In this document: positions 34,033-42,992 of the stretch, in pieces | Layout: the number at the start of each line of letters is the position of its first letter | Numbering within the stretch: position 1 is the stretch's first letter | Source of the DNA: an uncultured Lachnospiraceae bacterium | Lineage (GTDB): Bacteria; Bacillota; Clostridia; Lachnospirales; Lachnospiraceae | DNA length: 64,000 nucleotides | Reading direction: 5' to 3' | Assembly: GCA_910584945.1 (NCBI GenBank) | Contig: CAJUDY010000018.1 | Location: 1-64,000 of the forward strand | Made by a program: the position numbers and the translations under genes | Notes under the pieces: model-generated | The model's database searches: none | What the model saw: the letters and a program-made list of their open reading frames with translations, nothing else | Told to the model about the DNA's origin: nothing

Positions 34033-35289
34033 GGAAGAGTTCAGAATCTTTTGAAATTCCTCAAAAGTAATCTCATTATTCTTTGCCCGCTCCAATGCTT
34101 TTTTCGCCATGGAGGACCATTTCTTGAAGTTCTTTTCCGAGGACGGCTTGTTTTTCAGATTGCGCTGCTTCTTGGTATTGTGCTTTTTGTAGGCTTTTCG
34201 GTAGTACTGAGTTAGCTCGTCGGATTTTAACTTTTTCTCGTGGTAGAGCTCCCGGCAGCTTTTATTCTTCTCCCATATGCGTGAACAATAGATCTCATCG
34301 CTGCGGTTGTAGGGAGAGAAGTAGCGGTTGCAGTAGCGGCAGCGCCTTACATGGATATTCTTGGATACCAGTGTGAAAAAGGAGTAGATACAGGCGGTGT
34401 AGACGTCCTCGATGGTCTGGATGTTCAGATTCAACGTCAGTTCTACTTCTTTTTTCTGTACTTTCTGCAGATATTTAGAGTATGCTTTCCGTGAATCTGC
34501 GTTTTGAAACAGATGAAAATAATCTTTGGACGAAAAGGTCCGCTGGTATAACTGATCGATGGGGCTGATGGGCTGGGACAGATGCTCCAGCGTCTCTCCT
34601 GGAATGATGGATTCCTTTTCCGACAGGTTCAGAAAGACTTTCATAGAGTCGTTCAGCAGAAAGCTGGTGTCAAATAAGGTCTGATAGAGATACGTACGCT
34701 TGTTCGGATGCATCTCTGCCTGTTCGGGAAAGGCCGAGTTGTCCAGACAGAAGGCGACGGCGTTGTTCATGGATGTAATAAAAGAGCTGATAATGTCGAA
34801 GAGGCGGATCTCCTCCAGGATCGCTTTTCTCGTCAGGTCCCAGTAGAGGCGCATCTTCTCCAGGCGGGTCTCTTCCCCGACCGACGCGGAATCCAGCAGA
34901 TATTCCTTGGTAGCATAAAAGATATACCAGCGGTGGTAGAAGAGAACCTGGCTGTTGAACACGACGGATTTCCAGATAATATCCGTGTCGGCCAGTTCCT
35001 GATAGATGTCGTGGATGAAGTCCAGATAGTACTGAATCTTATCAAAGTCCTGGCAGTCTCTGGTGAGATAATCGTCGATGCGGTGATAGTGGCTGCAGAT
35101 TTTTTGGAATGTTGTTTTGTTGGATTCCAGAAAATCCAGCAGGTGCTGTCCAAGAGAAGTTTCCGTCTGTTCCGTACACAGGTAGTCTTTGGAATCCGTT
35201 CTGGTCTGTCGAAAATAGTTGAAATATTCCCGGTTGGATTCCAGCAGAATCCGCAGTTTTCCAAAGGTTTTCTTGCGATCTGTAAGCAT
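34021..35289 (-). CDS. DUF6076 family protein
   Basis: A 422-residue protein of the DUF6076 family, common in Lachnospiraceae and of unknown function. It is soluble and mostly helical. The C-terminal part carries a likely zinc-binding group, CRYCNRYFSPYN ... IYCSR ... CREL, followed by a very basic tail rich in Lys and Arg. That arrangement suggests nucleic-acid contact, but this is inference. The start at 35289 is supported by AGGAGG (35302-35297) seven bases upstream; an extension to 35397 lacks such a site. spoVAF follows 35 bases after its stop. Confidence 0.8.
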   Translation of the reverse strand: MLTDRKKTFGKLRILLESNREYFNYFRQTRTDSKDYLCTEQTETSLGQHLLDFLESNKTTFQKICSHYHRIDDYLTRDCQDFDKIQYYLDFIHDIYQELADTDIIWKSVVFNSQVLFYHRWYIFYATKEYLLDSASVGEETRLEKMRLYWDLTRKAILEEIRLFDIISSFITSMNNAVAFCLDNSAFPEQAEMHPNKRTYLYQTLFDTSFLLNDSMKVFLNLSEKESIIPGETLEHLSQPISPIDQLYQRTFSSKDYFHLFQNADSRKAYSKYLQKVQKKEVELTLNLNIQTIEDVYTACIYSFFTLVSKNIHVRRCRYCNRYFSPYNRSDEIYCSRIWEKNKSCRELYHEKKLKSDELTQYYRKAYKKHNTKKQRNLKNKPSSEKNFKKWSSMAKKALERAKNNEITFEEFQKILNSSEYD

Positions 35290-35493
35290 ACGCCCGCCTC
35301 CTTCTGTGTTGACAAAGCCTAAATTATTTATCCATAATCCACAAAATGAATCCGTAAAAGATTGATTATTTGTGTAAGTTATATATAATAGGGGCAAGAT
35401 ATCTCAAAAAGTTTTTAAGTCCATAATCAGTATAACACTTTTTGTGGCAAAATTACAGGACCTGTAGAAACAAAATCGAAACCGTGAAAATGC

Positions 35494-35689
35494 GTTACTT
35501 TTCAGAACCATGCCGCCGGACGCCCAATGCAGACAGATAATCCTTACAGACCCCGCTTGCGCTTAGTGAGAGGACGCAGCGGTACTAAGGGTGCAAAGGA
35601 CGCACCCTAAGGACCGGCGCCTCTCAATGGGGCTTTCAGGAATATCAGTCTGCATCGGGCTGGACATTGGCAGACATGTAAAAAGTAAC
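35494..35689. repeat. Long-hairpin intergenic element, copy B
   Basis: The ends GTTACTTTT (35494-35502) and AAAAGTAAC (35681-35689) are perfect inverted arms. Inside, CCAATG pairs with CATTGG, CTTAGT with ACTAAG, and AGGGTGC with GCACCCT. The core ending GGCGCCTCTCAATGG, followed by CTTTCAGGA, is shared with copy A at 1049-1323. It fills the gap before the dehydrogenase gene. Bases 35290-35493 hold AT-rich promoter-like sequence for the minus-strand DUF6076 gene and nothing else I can support. Confidence 0.55.
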
Positions 35690-35724
35690 AAAAAATGTGG
35701 AACTAAGATAGGAGGGTTAAGGGC

Positions 35725-36867
35725 ATGAAACCTTATGTAGTAATTGAATGGAACGACACCGAGACAGAAGCGAAGGGGTGGCTTTGTATCTTTAATTTTG
35801 TGAAAGGATATTCCGGAGGCGGTATCCGGATGCATCCGTCGGTGAACAAGGAAGAGGTGATCCGTCTGGCGGAGATTATGGCGTACAAGAGAAACGCCTG
35901 TGAGAACGTCTGCCAGGGCGGCGCGAAGGCCGGTATCGCCTACGACTATAAAGCGCCGAACGCATATGATGTGCTGAAGCGGTTCATCATCGCTATGCGT
36001 CCCTATATCGATATCGGATTGTCCATGGGCTCGGACCTAGGAACCAAATACGAGGATGTGTATGGGATCTTCGACGAGCTTGGGATGGGCAGGCCCCAGA
36101 CCAAATCCATGAAGAAGAATCCGATTGTGGAGCAGGGACAGAAAAATGTCAGAAAGCTTCTCCAGAGCAAGTACGACGGCTGGCTGGTGAACGATGTGAC
36201 CACCGGGTTCGGCGTGGCGGTGTCCGCCGACGAAGGCTGGAAGCAGATTGACGGGACTCCGGGAGCGTCTGTGGTGGTGCAGGGATTCGGATGCGTGGGC
36301 TTAAGCTGCTGCTATCGTCTCCATCAGCTGGGATACAAGATCGTCGGGATTGCGGACGCCAACTGCTTCGTCTATTGCGAGAACGGTCTCGACGTCCCCG
36401 GCCTGATCGCCAATGTGAAGCCCAAAGGGGAGATGGATCAGGATAAATTCGATCCTTCCTGGAAGGTGATGCCCAATACGGCATGGATGGACGTTCCCTG
36501 CGATATCCTGGTTCCCGTGGCGCTGGAGGACGTGATCAACGAAAAGAACGCGGATCAGGTAAAAGCAAAACTGATCTGTGAGGGAGCGAATATCCCGGTG
36601 GATTACAAGGCGGACCCGATCCTTCACAAAAAGGGCATCTGGGATATCCCGGATTTCATCGCCAATGTAGGCGCGGTCCGTTTCTTCTATACGGTGACCT
36701 TCGGCGTGATCGAGGCGACGCCGGAATCCGTGATCCAGGACATCGAAGACCTGTGCCGCAGAAATGTCAGCAAACTGTTTGAGAAATCCAGAGAGACCGG
36801 AAGATTCCAGAGAGAACTGGCATTCGAGATTTTTGAGCCGTCCATCCAGGACGAGCCGGAGTGCTGA
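35725..36867 (+). CDS. Glu/Leu/Phe/Val dehydrogenase family protein
   Basis: A 380-residue NAD(P)-dependent amino-acid dehydrogenase that would turn an amino acid into its 2-oxoacid plus ammonia. The substrate domain has CQGGAKAGIAYDYKAP with the catalytic lysine. The nucleotide domain has a Rossmann VVVQGFGCVGLSCCYRL, and the C-terminal stretch EGANIPVDYKAD and FIANVGAVRFFY is typical. At 380 residues it is shorter than hexameric glutamate dehydrogenase (about 420-450), so the true substrate may be another amino acid. AGGAGG before the ATG supports the start. The following ferredoxin oxidoreductase genes make an oxidative amino-acid pathway likely. Confidence 0.88.
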   Translation: MKPYVVIEWNDTETEAKGWLCIFNFVKGYSGGGIRMHPSVNKEEVIRLAEIMAYKRNACENVCQGGAKAGIAYDYKAPNAYDVLKRFIIAMRPYIDIGLSMGSDLGTKYEDVYGIFDELGMGRPQTKSMKKNPIVEQGQKNVRKLLQSKYDGWLVNDVTTGFGVAVSADEGWKQIDGTPGASVVVQGFGCVGLSCCYRLHQLGYKIVGIADANCFVYCENGLDVPGLIANVKPKGEMDQDKFDPSWKVMPNTAWMDVPCDILVPVALEDVINEKNADQVKAKLICEGANIPVDYKADPILHKKGIWDIPDFIANVGAVRFFYTVTFGVIEATPESVIQDIEDLCRRNVSKLFEKSRETGRFQRELAFEIFEPSIQDEPEC

Positions 36868-36886
36868 CCTGTCAATCAGAAAAAAA

Positions 36887-36913
36887 CCGGCGGCTCCCAT
36901 AAAAAGCCGCCGG
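36887..36913. other. Strong hairpin between dehydrogenase and ferredoxin genes
   Basis: CCGGCGGCT (36887-36895) pairs with AGCCGCCGG (36905-36913). The plus strand has an A run before it and no T run after. It would act as a terminator only on the minus strand, where no gene needs it. On the plus strand it may protect or split the transcript. Confidence 0.6.
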
Positions 36914-36932
36914 AAATTCAGGGGGAATTCAT

Positions 36933-37130
36933 ATGCTGTTCATAGAAAAAACAAAATGCAAGGCATGCGGGTACTGCGTGGCCGCATGTCCCAAAGAAGC
37001 CCTGTTCTGGGGTGACGAAGTGAATGAAAAAGGCTATAAGGCAGTCGCTGTGGACCTGGAGAAATGTGTGGAATGCGGCACCTGCTATACGGTCTGCCCG
37101 GATACGGTATTCACCATAAAGGAGGCGTAG
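36933..37130 (+). CDS. 4Fe-4S ferredoxin subunit of 2-oxoacid oxidoreductase
   Basis: A 65-residue ferredoxin with two full cluster motifs, CKACGYCVAACPK and CVECGTCYTVCPD. It is the delta-type (VorD/KorD) subunit that takes electrons from the alpha-beta-gamma enzyme encoded directly after it and passes them to free ferredoxin. GGGGGAA before the ATG at 36933 gives the start. Only four bases separate its stop from the alpha subunit start. Confidence 0.92.
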   Translation: MLFIEKTKCKACGYCVAACPKEALFWGDEVNEKGYKAVAVDLEKCVECGTCYTVCPDTVFTIKEA

Positions 37131-37134
37131 GAAG

Positions 37135-38205
37135 ATGAAAAAGTTGATGAAAGGCAATAACGCGCTGGCGGAAGCGGCGATCCTGGCAGGCTGCCGTTTC
37201 TTCGCGGGCTATCCGATTACACCCCAGACGGAGATTCTGGAGTATCTGGCCAAAAATCTTCCGGAGCGCGGCGGACATTTTGTCCAGACCGAGTCCGAGC
37301 TGGCAGGCATCAATATGATCGTGGGAGCGGCGGCCACCGGTTTCCGGGCTATGACCAGTTCTGCGGGTCCAGGATTTTCCTTAAAGCAGGAGGGGATCTC
37401 CTACCTGTGCTCCATGGAGCTGCCGGCGGTCATCGTGGACGTCATGCGCTACGGCATCGGCCTTGGAAATATCGTCCTCGGACAGGGAGACTACTTCCAG
37501 GCGGTCAAGGGCGGCGGCCACGGCGGCTATAAGGTGCCGGTCTATGCGCCCTCTTCGGTGCAGGAGAATGTGGACTATATCACTCTGGCCTTCGACACGG
37601 CGGAGGCGTACCGGACGCCGGTGCTTCTTTTAAGCGACGGCGCCATCGGCCAGATGGCGGAGTCCGTGGAGCTTCCGGAGGCGAAGGAGCATGATCCTGA
37701 CAAGTACGACTGGACGCTGAAGGGAAGAGACGCGGCTCATCCCACCGGCCGGAAGATGACAGACCGGATTTATTATGATTTTAAATACAATGAATACGAT
37801 CCCCATATTCGGGAGCGTTACGGGAAGATGGAAGAGGAACTTCAAAAGTGGGAGGAGATCGAGCTTGCGGACGCGGAAGTGATCCTGGTCAGCTATGGCA
37901 TCAGCTCCCGGGTGTGCAAAGAGGCCGTGAAGCTGGCGAGAAGGAAAGGCTGGAAGGTCGGTATGATCCGACCGATCACTCTGTGGCCTTTCCCGAAAAA
38001 AGCCTTTGAAAAGACCAACCAGACCGCAAAAGCATATCTGTCCGTGGAGATGAACGCGTGCGGACAGATGGTGGAGGATGTGGCGCTCTACGGACGGGGC
38101 GTTTCGGTCTATTCCTATCCGTCCGGCCGGGTGATCGCAGATCCAGAGGTGATCTTACAGAAGATCGCGGGAATATTTGACGGAACAGAAAAGGAGGTAT
38201 TCTGA
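37135..38205 (+). CDS. 2-oxoacid:ferredoxin oxidoreductase, alpha subunit
   Basis: A 356-residue subunit of the thiamine-diphosphate enzyme that oxidises a 2-oxoacid with CoA to acyl-CoA, CO2 and reduced ferredoxin. It has the family's GNNALAEAAILAGCRFFAGY start with YPITPQTEI, the ETESELAGINMIVGAA-type pyrimidine-domain motif, and GPGFSLKQEGISYL. The domain order I-II matches KorA/VorB. Four separate genes (delta, alpha, beta, gamma) are the classic 2-oxoisovalerate or 2-oxoglutarate layout; the sequence does not settle which oxoacid is used. GGAGG upstream supports the start. Confidence 0.9.
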   Translation: MKKLMKGNNALAEAAILAGCRFFAGYPITPQTEILEYLAKNLPERGGHFVQTESELAGINMIVGAAATGFRAMTSSAGPGFSLKQEGISYLCSMELPAVIVDVMRYGIGLGNIVLGQGDYFQAVKGGGHGGYKVPVYAPSSVQENVDYITLAFDTAEAYRTPVLLLSDGAIGQMAESVELPEAKEHDPDKYDWTLKGRDAAHPTGRKMTDRIYYDFKYNEYDPHIRERYGKMEEELQKWEEIELADAEVILVSYGISSRVCKEAVKLARRKGWKVGMIRPITLWPFPKKAFEKTNQTAKAYLSVEMNACGQMVEDVALYGRGVSVYSYPSGRVIADPEVILQKIAGIFDGTEKEVF

Positions 38206-38207
38206 TT

Positions 38208-38945
38208 ATGGCAGCAGAGAGAAAAGCTCCCAGTACCATATACGGCGTGAACAGCTTCTGTCCGGGATGCGGACATGGAATCGTGGTTCGCCTGGTGGCG
38301 GAAGTCGTGGAAGAGATGGGACTGGCGGAGAATACCATCGGCGTACTGGCGGTGGGGTGTTCCTGTCTTACGAACCGCTACCTGGCGCTGGACCTTTTAC
38401 AGGCGGCCCACGGACGTGCGGCGGCCTCTGCAGGAGCGATTAAGAGATGCCGTCCGGAAAAGCTGGTCTTCACCTACCAGGGAGACGGCGACGCGGCTTC
38501 CATCGGGATCGCGGAGACCCTTTATAGCGCTCAGAGAAACGAAGGCTTTACCCAGATCATCGTGAACAACGGAGTCTATGGAATGACCGGCGGTCAGATG
38601 TCCCCGACCACGCTGGTGGGGCAGAAGACCACCACTTCTGTGAAGGGAAGGGATCCCCAGGTGGCGGGCATGCCCCTTAAGATCTCCGAGCTGATCAGCA
38701 ACTTCGACGTGGCTTATCTGGCGAGGGGCTCCGTACATAACGCAGCAAACATTCGCAAGACGAAAAAATACATTCAGAAAGCCTTTGAGACCCAGATGAA
38801 TCAGGGCGGATACACCTGTGTGGAAGTGATTTCCCCGTGTCCGACCAACTGGCATCTGACGCCCATTCAGGCGGTGGACCGGATTGAGAACGAAGTGCTT
38901 GCCTACTATCCCCTGGGAGAATTTACGAAAGGAGGTGTCCGGTAA
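38208..38945 (+). CDS. 2-oxoacid:ferredoxin oxidoreductase, beta subunit
   Basis: A 245-residue thiamine-diphosphate-binding subunit. The N-terminal NSFCPGCGHGIVVRLVAE motif opens the domain. The TPP/Mg motif is GDGDAASIGIAETLYSAQRN with the later NNGVYGMTGGQMSPTT. It works with the alpha subunit upstream and the gamma subunit that begins on its stop codon (TAATG overlap). Length is in the normal 240-290 range, and no separate cluster-binding region is apparent, consistent with the ferredoxin being a separate gene. Confidence 0.92.
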   Translation: MAAERKAPSTIYGVNSFCPGCGHGIVVRLVAEVVEEMGLAENTIGVLAVGCSCLTNRYLALDLLQAAHGRAAASAGAIKRCRPEKLVFTYQGDGDAASIGIAETLYSAQRNEGFTQIIVNNGVYGMTGGQMSPTTLVGQKTTTSVKGRDPQVAGMPLKISELISNFDVAYLARGSVHNAANIRKTKKYIQKAFETQMNQGGYTCVEVISPCPTNWHLTPIQAVDRIENEVLAYYPLGEFTKGGVR

Positions 38946-39484
38946 TGTTGCAGCAGTTTATCTTTGCAGGCTTTGGCGGACAGGGAATCTTGACAGCCGG
39001 GCTGCTGCTGGCCAACACCGCTTCTGTACATGGAAAGGAAGTCATCTGGATGCCGTCCTACGGCTCGGAGATGCGGGGCGGCACGGCCAACTGCAGCGTG
39101 AAGATCGACGACGAGATGATCTCCAGCCCCTTTATCAAGAAGATTGACTATCTGGTGGTGATGAACAAGCCCTCTCTGGACAAGTTTCTTCCCCAGGTAA
39201 AAGAGGGCGGGACCGTGATCATGGATTCCTCCATCATCACCGACGCGCCCGAGATGCCCGGACTTCATAGGGTCTGTGTACCGGCGAACGAGATCTGCGA
39301 GAAGTTAAAGAATGCAAGAGGCGCCAACATCTGTATGCTGGGAGCCCTGGCAGGCAGCAGCGACCTCTTTACCAAAGAGGAGTATGAGGCAGGTATCAAT
39401 GATTATTTTGCCGGAAAGCCTCAGTTCCACGAAGGCAATATGGCGGCGTTCGAGGAGGGTTATCAGTGCGCGAAAGGAGAATAA
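38945..39484 (+). CDS. 2-oxoacid:ferredoxin oxidoreductase, gamma subunit
   Basis: A 179-residue gamma subunit of the KorC/VorA type, with the opening FAGFGGQGILTAGLLLA, WMPSYGSEMRGGTANC and the SSPFIKKIDYLVVMNKPSLD stretch. In this family the gamma domain binds CoA. It begins at the A of the beta stop codon, giving translational coupling and equal subunit amounts. The acyl-CoA synthetase gene follows after five bases. Confidence 0.92.
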   Translation: MLQQFIFAGFGGQGILTAGLLLANTASVHGKEVIWMPSYGSEMRGGTANCSVKIDDEMISSPFIKKIDYLVVMNKPSLDKFLPQVKEGGTVIMDSSIITDAPEMPGLHRVCVPANEICEKLKNARGANICMLGALAGSSDLFTKEEYEAGINDYFAGKPQFHEGNMAAFEEGYQCAKGE

Positions 39485-39489
39485 GCCAG

Positions 39490-41565
39490 ATGGATTTGAA
39501 GAAATTACTCCGGCCCTCCAGCATCGCGGTGATCGGCGCCAACGATAAAAATGGTTTTGGAAAGTCCACCTGTATGAACCTTCTGTCTTCTCCTTTGAAA
39601 GATCATATCTATTTTGTGAATCCTAAGAGAGAAGAGTTGTTCGGGAAGAAATGCTATCCGAACATCCGGGAACTTCCGGAAACCATCGACATGTGCATCG
39701 TCATCCTGAATAAAAAGCTGGTATCAGGCGCTCTCGAGGAAGCGGCTTCCGTGGGCTGCAAGACCGCAGTCGTATATGCCAGCGGTTATGGAGAGACCGG
39801 CGACAAAGAGGCGGAGCAGGAACTGAGAGACTTGTGCAGAAAGCATGATCTGGCGGTCATGGGTGTCAACTGCGCCGGGTACATCAACAACCTGGATGGG
39901 ATCTTTGCCTTCGGCATGCTGGTGAAGAGGGAGGCGGTTCCGGGAAATATTGCGATCATCTCCCAGTCCGGCAAGATCTGCCTGAATATGATGCAGATGG
40001 ATCATATGAATTATTCCTATCTGATCTCCAGCGGGAACAGCACCTGCATCCATATCGAGGACTACCTGGAGTATCTGATCGAGGATGACGAGACCAGGGT
40101 CATCGGTCTCTATCTGGAAGGGGTCAAAGATCCTGAGAAATTCACCAGAGTGCTGGCCATGGCGGCGAAAAAGAGAAAGCCCATCGTGATCATGAAGGTG
40201 GGGAAGACCTCCAAAGGCAGCGCGCTGGCAGCCTCTCATACGGGAAGCCTGTCCGGTTCCGATCAGTCCTTTGACGCGGTCATGAAGAAATTCGGCGTCA
40301 TCCGGGTGGACGATATCGAGGAACTGGCGGAGATGTGCCATCTCTTAAGCGTCATCCCCATGCTGCCCCCGTCCACCGGCTTAAGCGCCATGTGCCTCTC
40401 CGGAGGAGAGACTGGGATCTGCGCGGATATGGGAACGCTGATGGGCCTTTCCTATCCGGAATTACAGCCGGAGACGGCGGAGAAGATCCGGGAACTGCTG
40501 CCGGGCTACGCTACGGTGGCGAACCCTCTGGATATGTCCGCTACCCTGGCCCATGACGGGCCGAGATACGCGGAAGTCATCCAGGCATTCATGGACGATC
40601 CTTCCATCGGCATGATCCTGTGCGGACAGACGATTCTGGAGCACCATGAAGTACAGGACGTGATCTATCCCATGTCCGACGGCATGGTGATGGCGGCGAA
40701 GAAGCGGAAAAAACCGATTGCGGTGATGAGCTTCTTCAATTCCAGCCGGGATAAGACCATCCGCAAAAAGCTGGAGTCCGAGGGCGTACCGATCCTTCCG
40801 GCTACGGGAGGCGGTTTTAAGCTTCTGAAATATCTGATGGACTTTGTGGCTTATGTGCCGGAGGATCACACTCTTAAGCTCGCCATTCCGGAATCTTCCG
40901 GAGGAGAGACGAAAGCGCTCAGCGAACGGGAAAGCAAGCTGGAGCTGAAAAAGTACGGAGTGGACGTCCCCGCAGAATATGTGGTGTCGGATAAAGCGAA
41001 GCTGAAGGAACTGAAGCTTACCTGGCCGGTAGCTGCAAAGATCGAATCCCCGGATATCCTGCACAAAAGCGACGTGGGCGGCGTGAAGCTGAATATCCGG
41101 AATCTGGAAGAGCTGGAAGCGGCTTTTGATGAGGTTGTAACGAATGCAAAAACCCACTGTCCGGACGCCAGAATCAACGGTGTTCTGGTAAGCCGCATGC
41201 TTCCGCCCGGAAGAGAATTCATCATCGGCGTGAACAATGATCCCCAGTTCGGCCCCATGGTCCTGTGCGGCCTGGGCGGCGTCTTCGTGGAAGTGTTCAA
41301 AGACGTCAGTCTCTATCCGGCGCCTTTAAATAGGAAGGAAGCGCTCCAGATGATCCGTTCACTGAAAGGATATAAGCTTCTGACCGCCTATCGGGGACAG
41401 AAGGAGGGAGACGTGGAGGCGCTGGCAGACATGATCGTGCAGATCGCGGACTATGCGGCAAAGAACAAAGACACTCTGGCGGAGCTGGATCTCAATCCAG
41501 TGTTCGTATATCCAAAGGGGGAGGGCGTCGCCATGGCGGACGCTCTGGTCGTAAAGAAAATATAG
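39490..41565 (+). CDS. ADP-forming acyl-CoA synthetase (fused alpha-beta)
   Basis: A 691-residue enzyme that turns acyl-CoA, ADP and phosphate into the free acid, CoA and ATP, so the oxoacid pathway yields ATP. The alpha part begins with a CoA-binding domain (SIAVIGANDKNGFGKS), a succinyl-CoA-ligase-like domain and the phospho-histidine His250 in ASHTGSLSG. The beta part is an ATP-grasp domain (about 475-690) with VAAKIESPDILHKSDVGGV. Full fusion of the two subunits is usual in bacteria. The ATG at 39490 follows AAAGGAG; an earlier GTG overlaps that site. Which acid is released is not fixed by sequence. Confidence 0.9.
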   Translation: MDLKKLLRPSSIAVIGANDKNGFGKSTCMNLLSSPLKDHIYFVNPKREELFGKKCYPNIRELPETIDMCIVILNKKLVSGALEEAASVGCKTAVVYASGYGETGDKEAEQELRDLCRKHDLAVMGVNCAGYINNLDGIFAFGMLVKREAVPGNIAIISQSGKICLNMMQMDHMNYSYLISSGNSTCIHIEDYLEYLIEDDETRVIGLYLEGVKDPEKFTRVLAMAAKKRKPIVIMKVGKTSKGSALAASHTGSLSGSDQSFDAVMKKFGVIRVDDIEELAEMCHLLSVIPMLPPSTGLSAMCLSGGETGICADMGTLMGLSYPELQPETAEKIRELLPGYATVANPLDMSATLAHDGPRYAEVIQAFMDDPSIGMILCGQTILEHHEVQDVIYPMSDGMVMAAKKRKKPIAVMSFFNSSRDKTIRKKLESEGVPILPATGGGFKLLKYLMDFVAYVPEDHTLKLAIPESSGGETKALSERESKLELKKYGVDVPAEYVVSDKAKLKELKLTWPVAAKIESPDILHKSDVGGVKLNIRNLEELEAAFDEVVTNAKTHCPDARINGVLVSRMLPPGREFIIGVNNDPQFGPMVLCGLGGVFVEVFKDVSLYPAPLNRKEALQMIRSLKGYKLLTAYRGQKEGDVEALADMIVQIADYAAKNKDTLAELDLNPVFVYPKGEGVAMADALVVKKI

Positions 41566-41583
41566 GGTATTTATAACAAAACA

Positions 41584-41695
41584 GCATCTGCCCGACCGGA
41601 GCCCCGGAAGGATTTTACGGAACGAAGTGAGGGAAAATGCTTCCAGACGCTGGGGCGAAGAGAGCGGCGGATGCGGAACTTTAATAGGAGGGAAT
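41584..41695 (+). promoter_or_regulatory. Leader hairpin motif, copy 3
   Basis: GCATCTGCC (41584-41592) pairs with GGCGGATGC (41666-41674). Inside are GCCCC/GGGGC (41601-41605, 41652-41656), GGAAG/CTTCC (41606-41610, 41640-41644), ATTTT/AAAAT and a CGAAGTG tip. GGAACTTTAAT and AGGAGG follow. The inner stem has other bases than copy 1 at 1514-1620 but keeps pairing and layout. Confidence 0.5.
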
Positions 41696-41696
41696 T

Positions 41697-42947
41697 ATGG
41701 AACAAAACAGAGCGAACAACAAAGCTGGAAAATGGATTGGATTTATTGTTCTGACGATTGCAGCCGGCCTGATCTACCGGGTGCCCTATCTGAAGACCGT
41801 ATTCTATGATCCGCTGGTCGAAGAGTTCGGTCTCAGTAATACGGATGTGGGCAAGATCATGAGTGCTTATTCTCTGACCAAGACGGCGATCTATATCCCG
41901 GGCGGTATCCTGGCGGACCGGTTTGACAACCGCAAGATGCTTCTGGCATCCACCGCCCTTCTGGCAGCCTGTACCTTCTGGTATGCCACGATTCCGTCTC
42001 TGGGCGTCCTGTTGCTCATTCATGTGCTGCTCGCGTTTTCCAACGTGGTATTCTGGGTATCCTTTGTAAAGGCGATCCGTATGTTCGGGTCTTCCAATGA
42101 ACAGGGTTCCGTCTTCGGATACAGCGAAGGCATCCGCGCGGTAGCTGGCCTGATCATCAACTTTGCGGCACTTGGTATCCTGAATCACTTCATGACCAGA
42201 TCTGACGCGCCTCTTCGGTATGTGCTGATCTTCTACGGTCTTACCTATGTGGTCCTCGGAGCAGCCATGTGGTTCCTGTTGCCCAAAGAAAGCGCGGAAG
42301 AGAAAGCGACGGTTACTTCCTTCAAGGAGTACATCGAAGTGCTCAAAGTGCCCGGTGTGTGGCTGGTAGCAGTACTGGTGCTGTGTGCATACAGCTGCCA
42401 GATCGCATCCGAGTATACGACCACTTATCTGACCACTGTCTTCGGCATGACCGTCGTCATGGCCGGTGTGGTGGCAACCATCCGAAGCTACGGAATCGGA
42501 ATCTTCAGTGCGCCGATCATCGGAAAGATTTCCGACAAAGTCGGTTCCTACTCCAAGACCGTCATCGGCTTGTTCATCTGCGAGATCATTCTCGCCCTGA
42601 TCCTGTTCTTCATGCCGGGCACCGGCGGAGCACTGATCCCGGCGATCATCACCGTACTGGCCTTTGCGACCGTGATGTACGCGCTGCGGGGCATCTATTA
42701 CGCGACTATGGGAGAAGCGGGAATTCCGCTGGCCCTCACTGGAACCGCGACGGGTATCATTTCTGTCATCGGATACCTGCCGGATTCTTATATGAATGTG
42801 ATGCTGGGCAGCTTTATGGACAAAAACCCAGGCGCAGCAGGCTTTAAGTATGTATTTGGCTCCATCATCGTGTTCGCGGTGATCGGAATCGTACTTGCCC
42901 TGGTGATCTGGAAGATCAGCAAGAATGTAGAGCAGGCGGAAGCGTAG
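41697..42947 (+). CDS. MFS transporter
   Basis: A 416-residue membrane protein with about twelve hydrophobic segments in two halves and the family loop GGILADRFDNRKM between segments 2 and 3. The general layout (an opening GKWIGFIVLTIAAGLIYR, then KIMSAYSLTKTAIYIPGG) recalls organophosphate or organic-acid antiporters of the MFS, but no substrate residue can be named. It lies just after the acyl-CoA synthetase and before a second transporter, so uptake of the amino acid or export of the acid product is a fair guess. AGGAGG precedes the ATG at 41697, and the leader folds into a distinctive hairpin. Confidence 0.85.
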   Translation: MEQNRANNKAGKWIGFIVLTIAAGLIYRVPYLKTVFYDPLVEEFGLSNTDVGKIMSAYSLTKTAIYIPGGILADRFDNRKMLLASTALLAACTFWYATIPSLGVLLLIHVLLAFSNVVFWVSFVKAIRMFGSSNEQGSVFGYSEGIRAVAGLIINFAALGILNHFMTRSDAPLRYVLIFYGLTYVVLGAAMWFLLPKESAEEKATVTSFKEYIEVLKVPGVWLVAVLVLCAYSCQIASEYTTTYLTTVFGMTVVMAGVVATIRSYGIGIFSAPIIGKISDKVGSYSKTVIGLFICEIILALILFFMPGTGGALIPAIITVLAFATVMYALRGIYYATMGEAGIPLALTGTATGIISVIGYLPDSYMNVMLGSFMDKNPGAAGFKYVFGSIIVFAVIGIVLALVIWKISKNVEQAEA

Positions 42948-42992
42948 TGATCAAAAGGAATTGTAGAGGATGTCTACCAGGAGGTGTGTAGG

